Of a DNA stretch of 64,000 nucleotides, positions 63,934-64,000 are shown in pieces. The notes beneath the pieces are model-generated. The model did no database searches. It was not told where the DNA came from and saw only the letters and a list, made by a program, of their open reading frames with translations. Numbering within the stretch: position 1 is the stretch's first letter; every line of letters begins with the position of its first letter. A program made the translations under genes and the position numbers. The stretch spans positions 1 to 64,000 of the forward strand of contig CAWBKX010000001.1 in assembly GCA_963789565.1 (NCBI GenBank), written 5' to 3'. The stretch comes from CALAGB01 sp963789565 (GTDB lineage: Bacteria > Chloroflexota > Chloroflexia > Thermomicrobiales > Thermomicrobiaceae).

Positions 63934-64000
63934 AGTGTGCCCGGGATTCCGTAGCGCGATGGGATCGCGCCGACGGTTGGTCGGGCAAATTCGGACCACC

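Noticed and set aside
1..64000. CRISPR array, rRNA operon, insertion sequence or known antiphage operon
   Set aside because: No regularly spaced repeats of CRISPR type, no rRNA-like segment and no transposase motif were seen on either strand.

Overview
The window looks like chromosome of a Chloroflexota bacterium, most likely a relative of the Thermomicrobia. This is inferred from moderately high GC, frequent TTG/GTG starts behind clear AGGAGG-type ribosome binding sites, and the gene repertoire (MauE-thioredoxin fusions beside Tat-exported cysteine-rich proteins, BtpA, an M28 peptidase variant, BON and DUF402 proteins). No rRNA or ribosomal protein is present to fix the taxonomy.

Region 1 (1-9,427) is the right-hand part of an integrated element. 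It holds a primase (cut by the window edge), a broken RepA/AAA-type helicase, a cluster of GGTTCA repeats with a hairpin that resembles a replication origin, a broken unknown gene, a broken TolB-like beta-propeller protein, a small putative zinc-finger protein, a broken HAF-repeat/SGNH-hydrolase protein and two small minus-strand genes. It ends at a 53-nt 3' fragment of a tRNA-Leu gene, a typical attachment-site scar. Almost all disrupted genes of the window lie here, and nearly all the breaks are compatible with loss of a single base.

Region 2 (9,500-30,700) is rich in exported and unusual proteins: DUF2071, a GH1 beta-glucosidase, a minus-strand cluster of two Tat-exported proteins with about 60 and 95 cysteines (one carrying a phospholipase A2-like active site) followed by a MauE plus double-thioredoxin fusion, a HAF/Ig/FIMAH surface protein, a CorA-like domain fused to a formate/nitrite-type channel, an OatA-like acyltransferase, a secreted protein with three Trp-rich repeats, a 6-phosphogluconate dehydrogenase, and a receptor-like fusion of a degenerate protein kinase with a degenerate polysaccharide deacetylase.

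Region 3 (30,700-64,000) is mostly housekeeping: M28 and M20 peptidases, a large PAS/GAF histidine kinase, two uracil-DNA glycosylases, glycogen phosphorylase, a Nif3-like protein, phosphohexomutase with a DUF402 protein, a YcaQ-like protein, IF-1, a D-threonine-aldolase-like enzyme with a Gfo/Idh/MocA oxidoreductase, purine genes (purN divergent from guaA-purD), a NarL-type regulator, a Nudix hydrolase, tRNA-Cys, a GNAT enzyme, adenine deaminase, a MerR regulator, BON and BtpA proteins, RecJ and a DtxR/MntR-type regulator.

The best candidate for an undescribed system is the 11,920-17,087 cluster. By analogy with methylamine dehydrogenase maturation, the MauE/MauD-like fusion may form disulfides in the neighbouring Tat-exported cysteine-rich proteins. 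The module appears to have been duplicated, leaving a 41-codon MauE stump between the two cysteine-rich genes.
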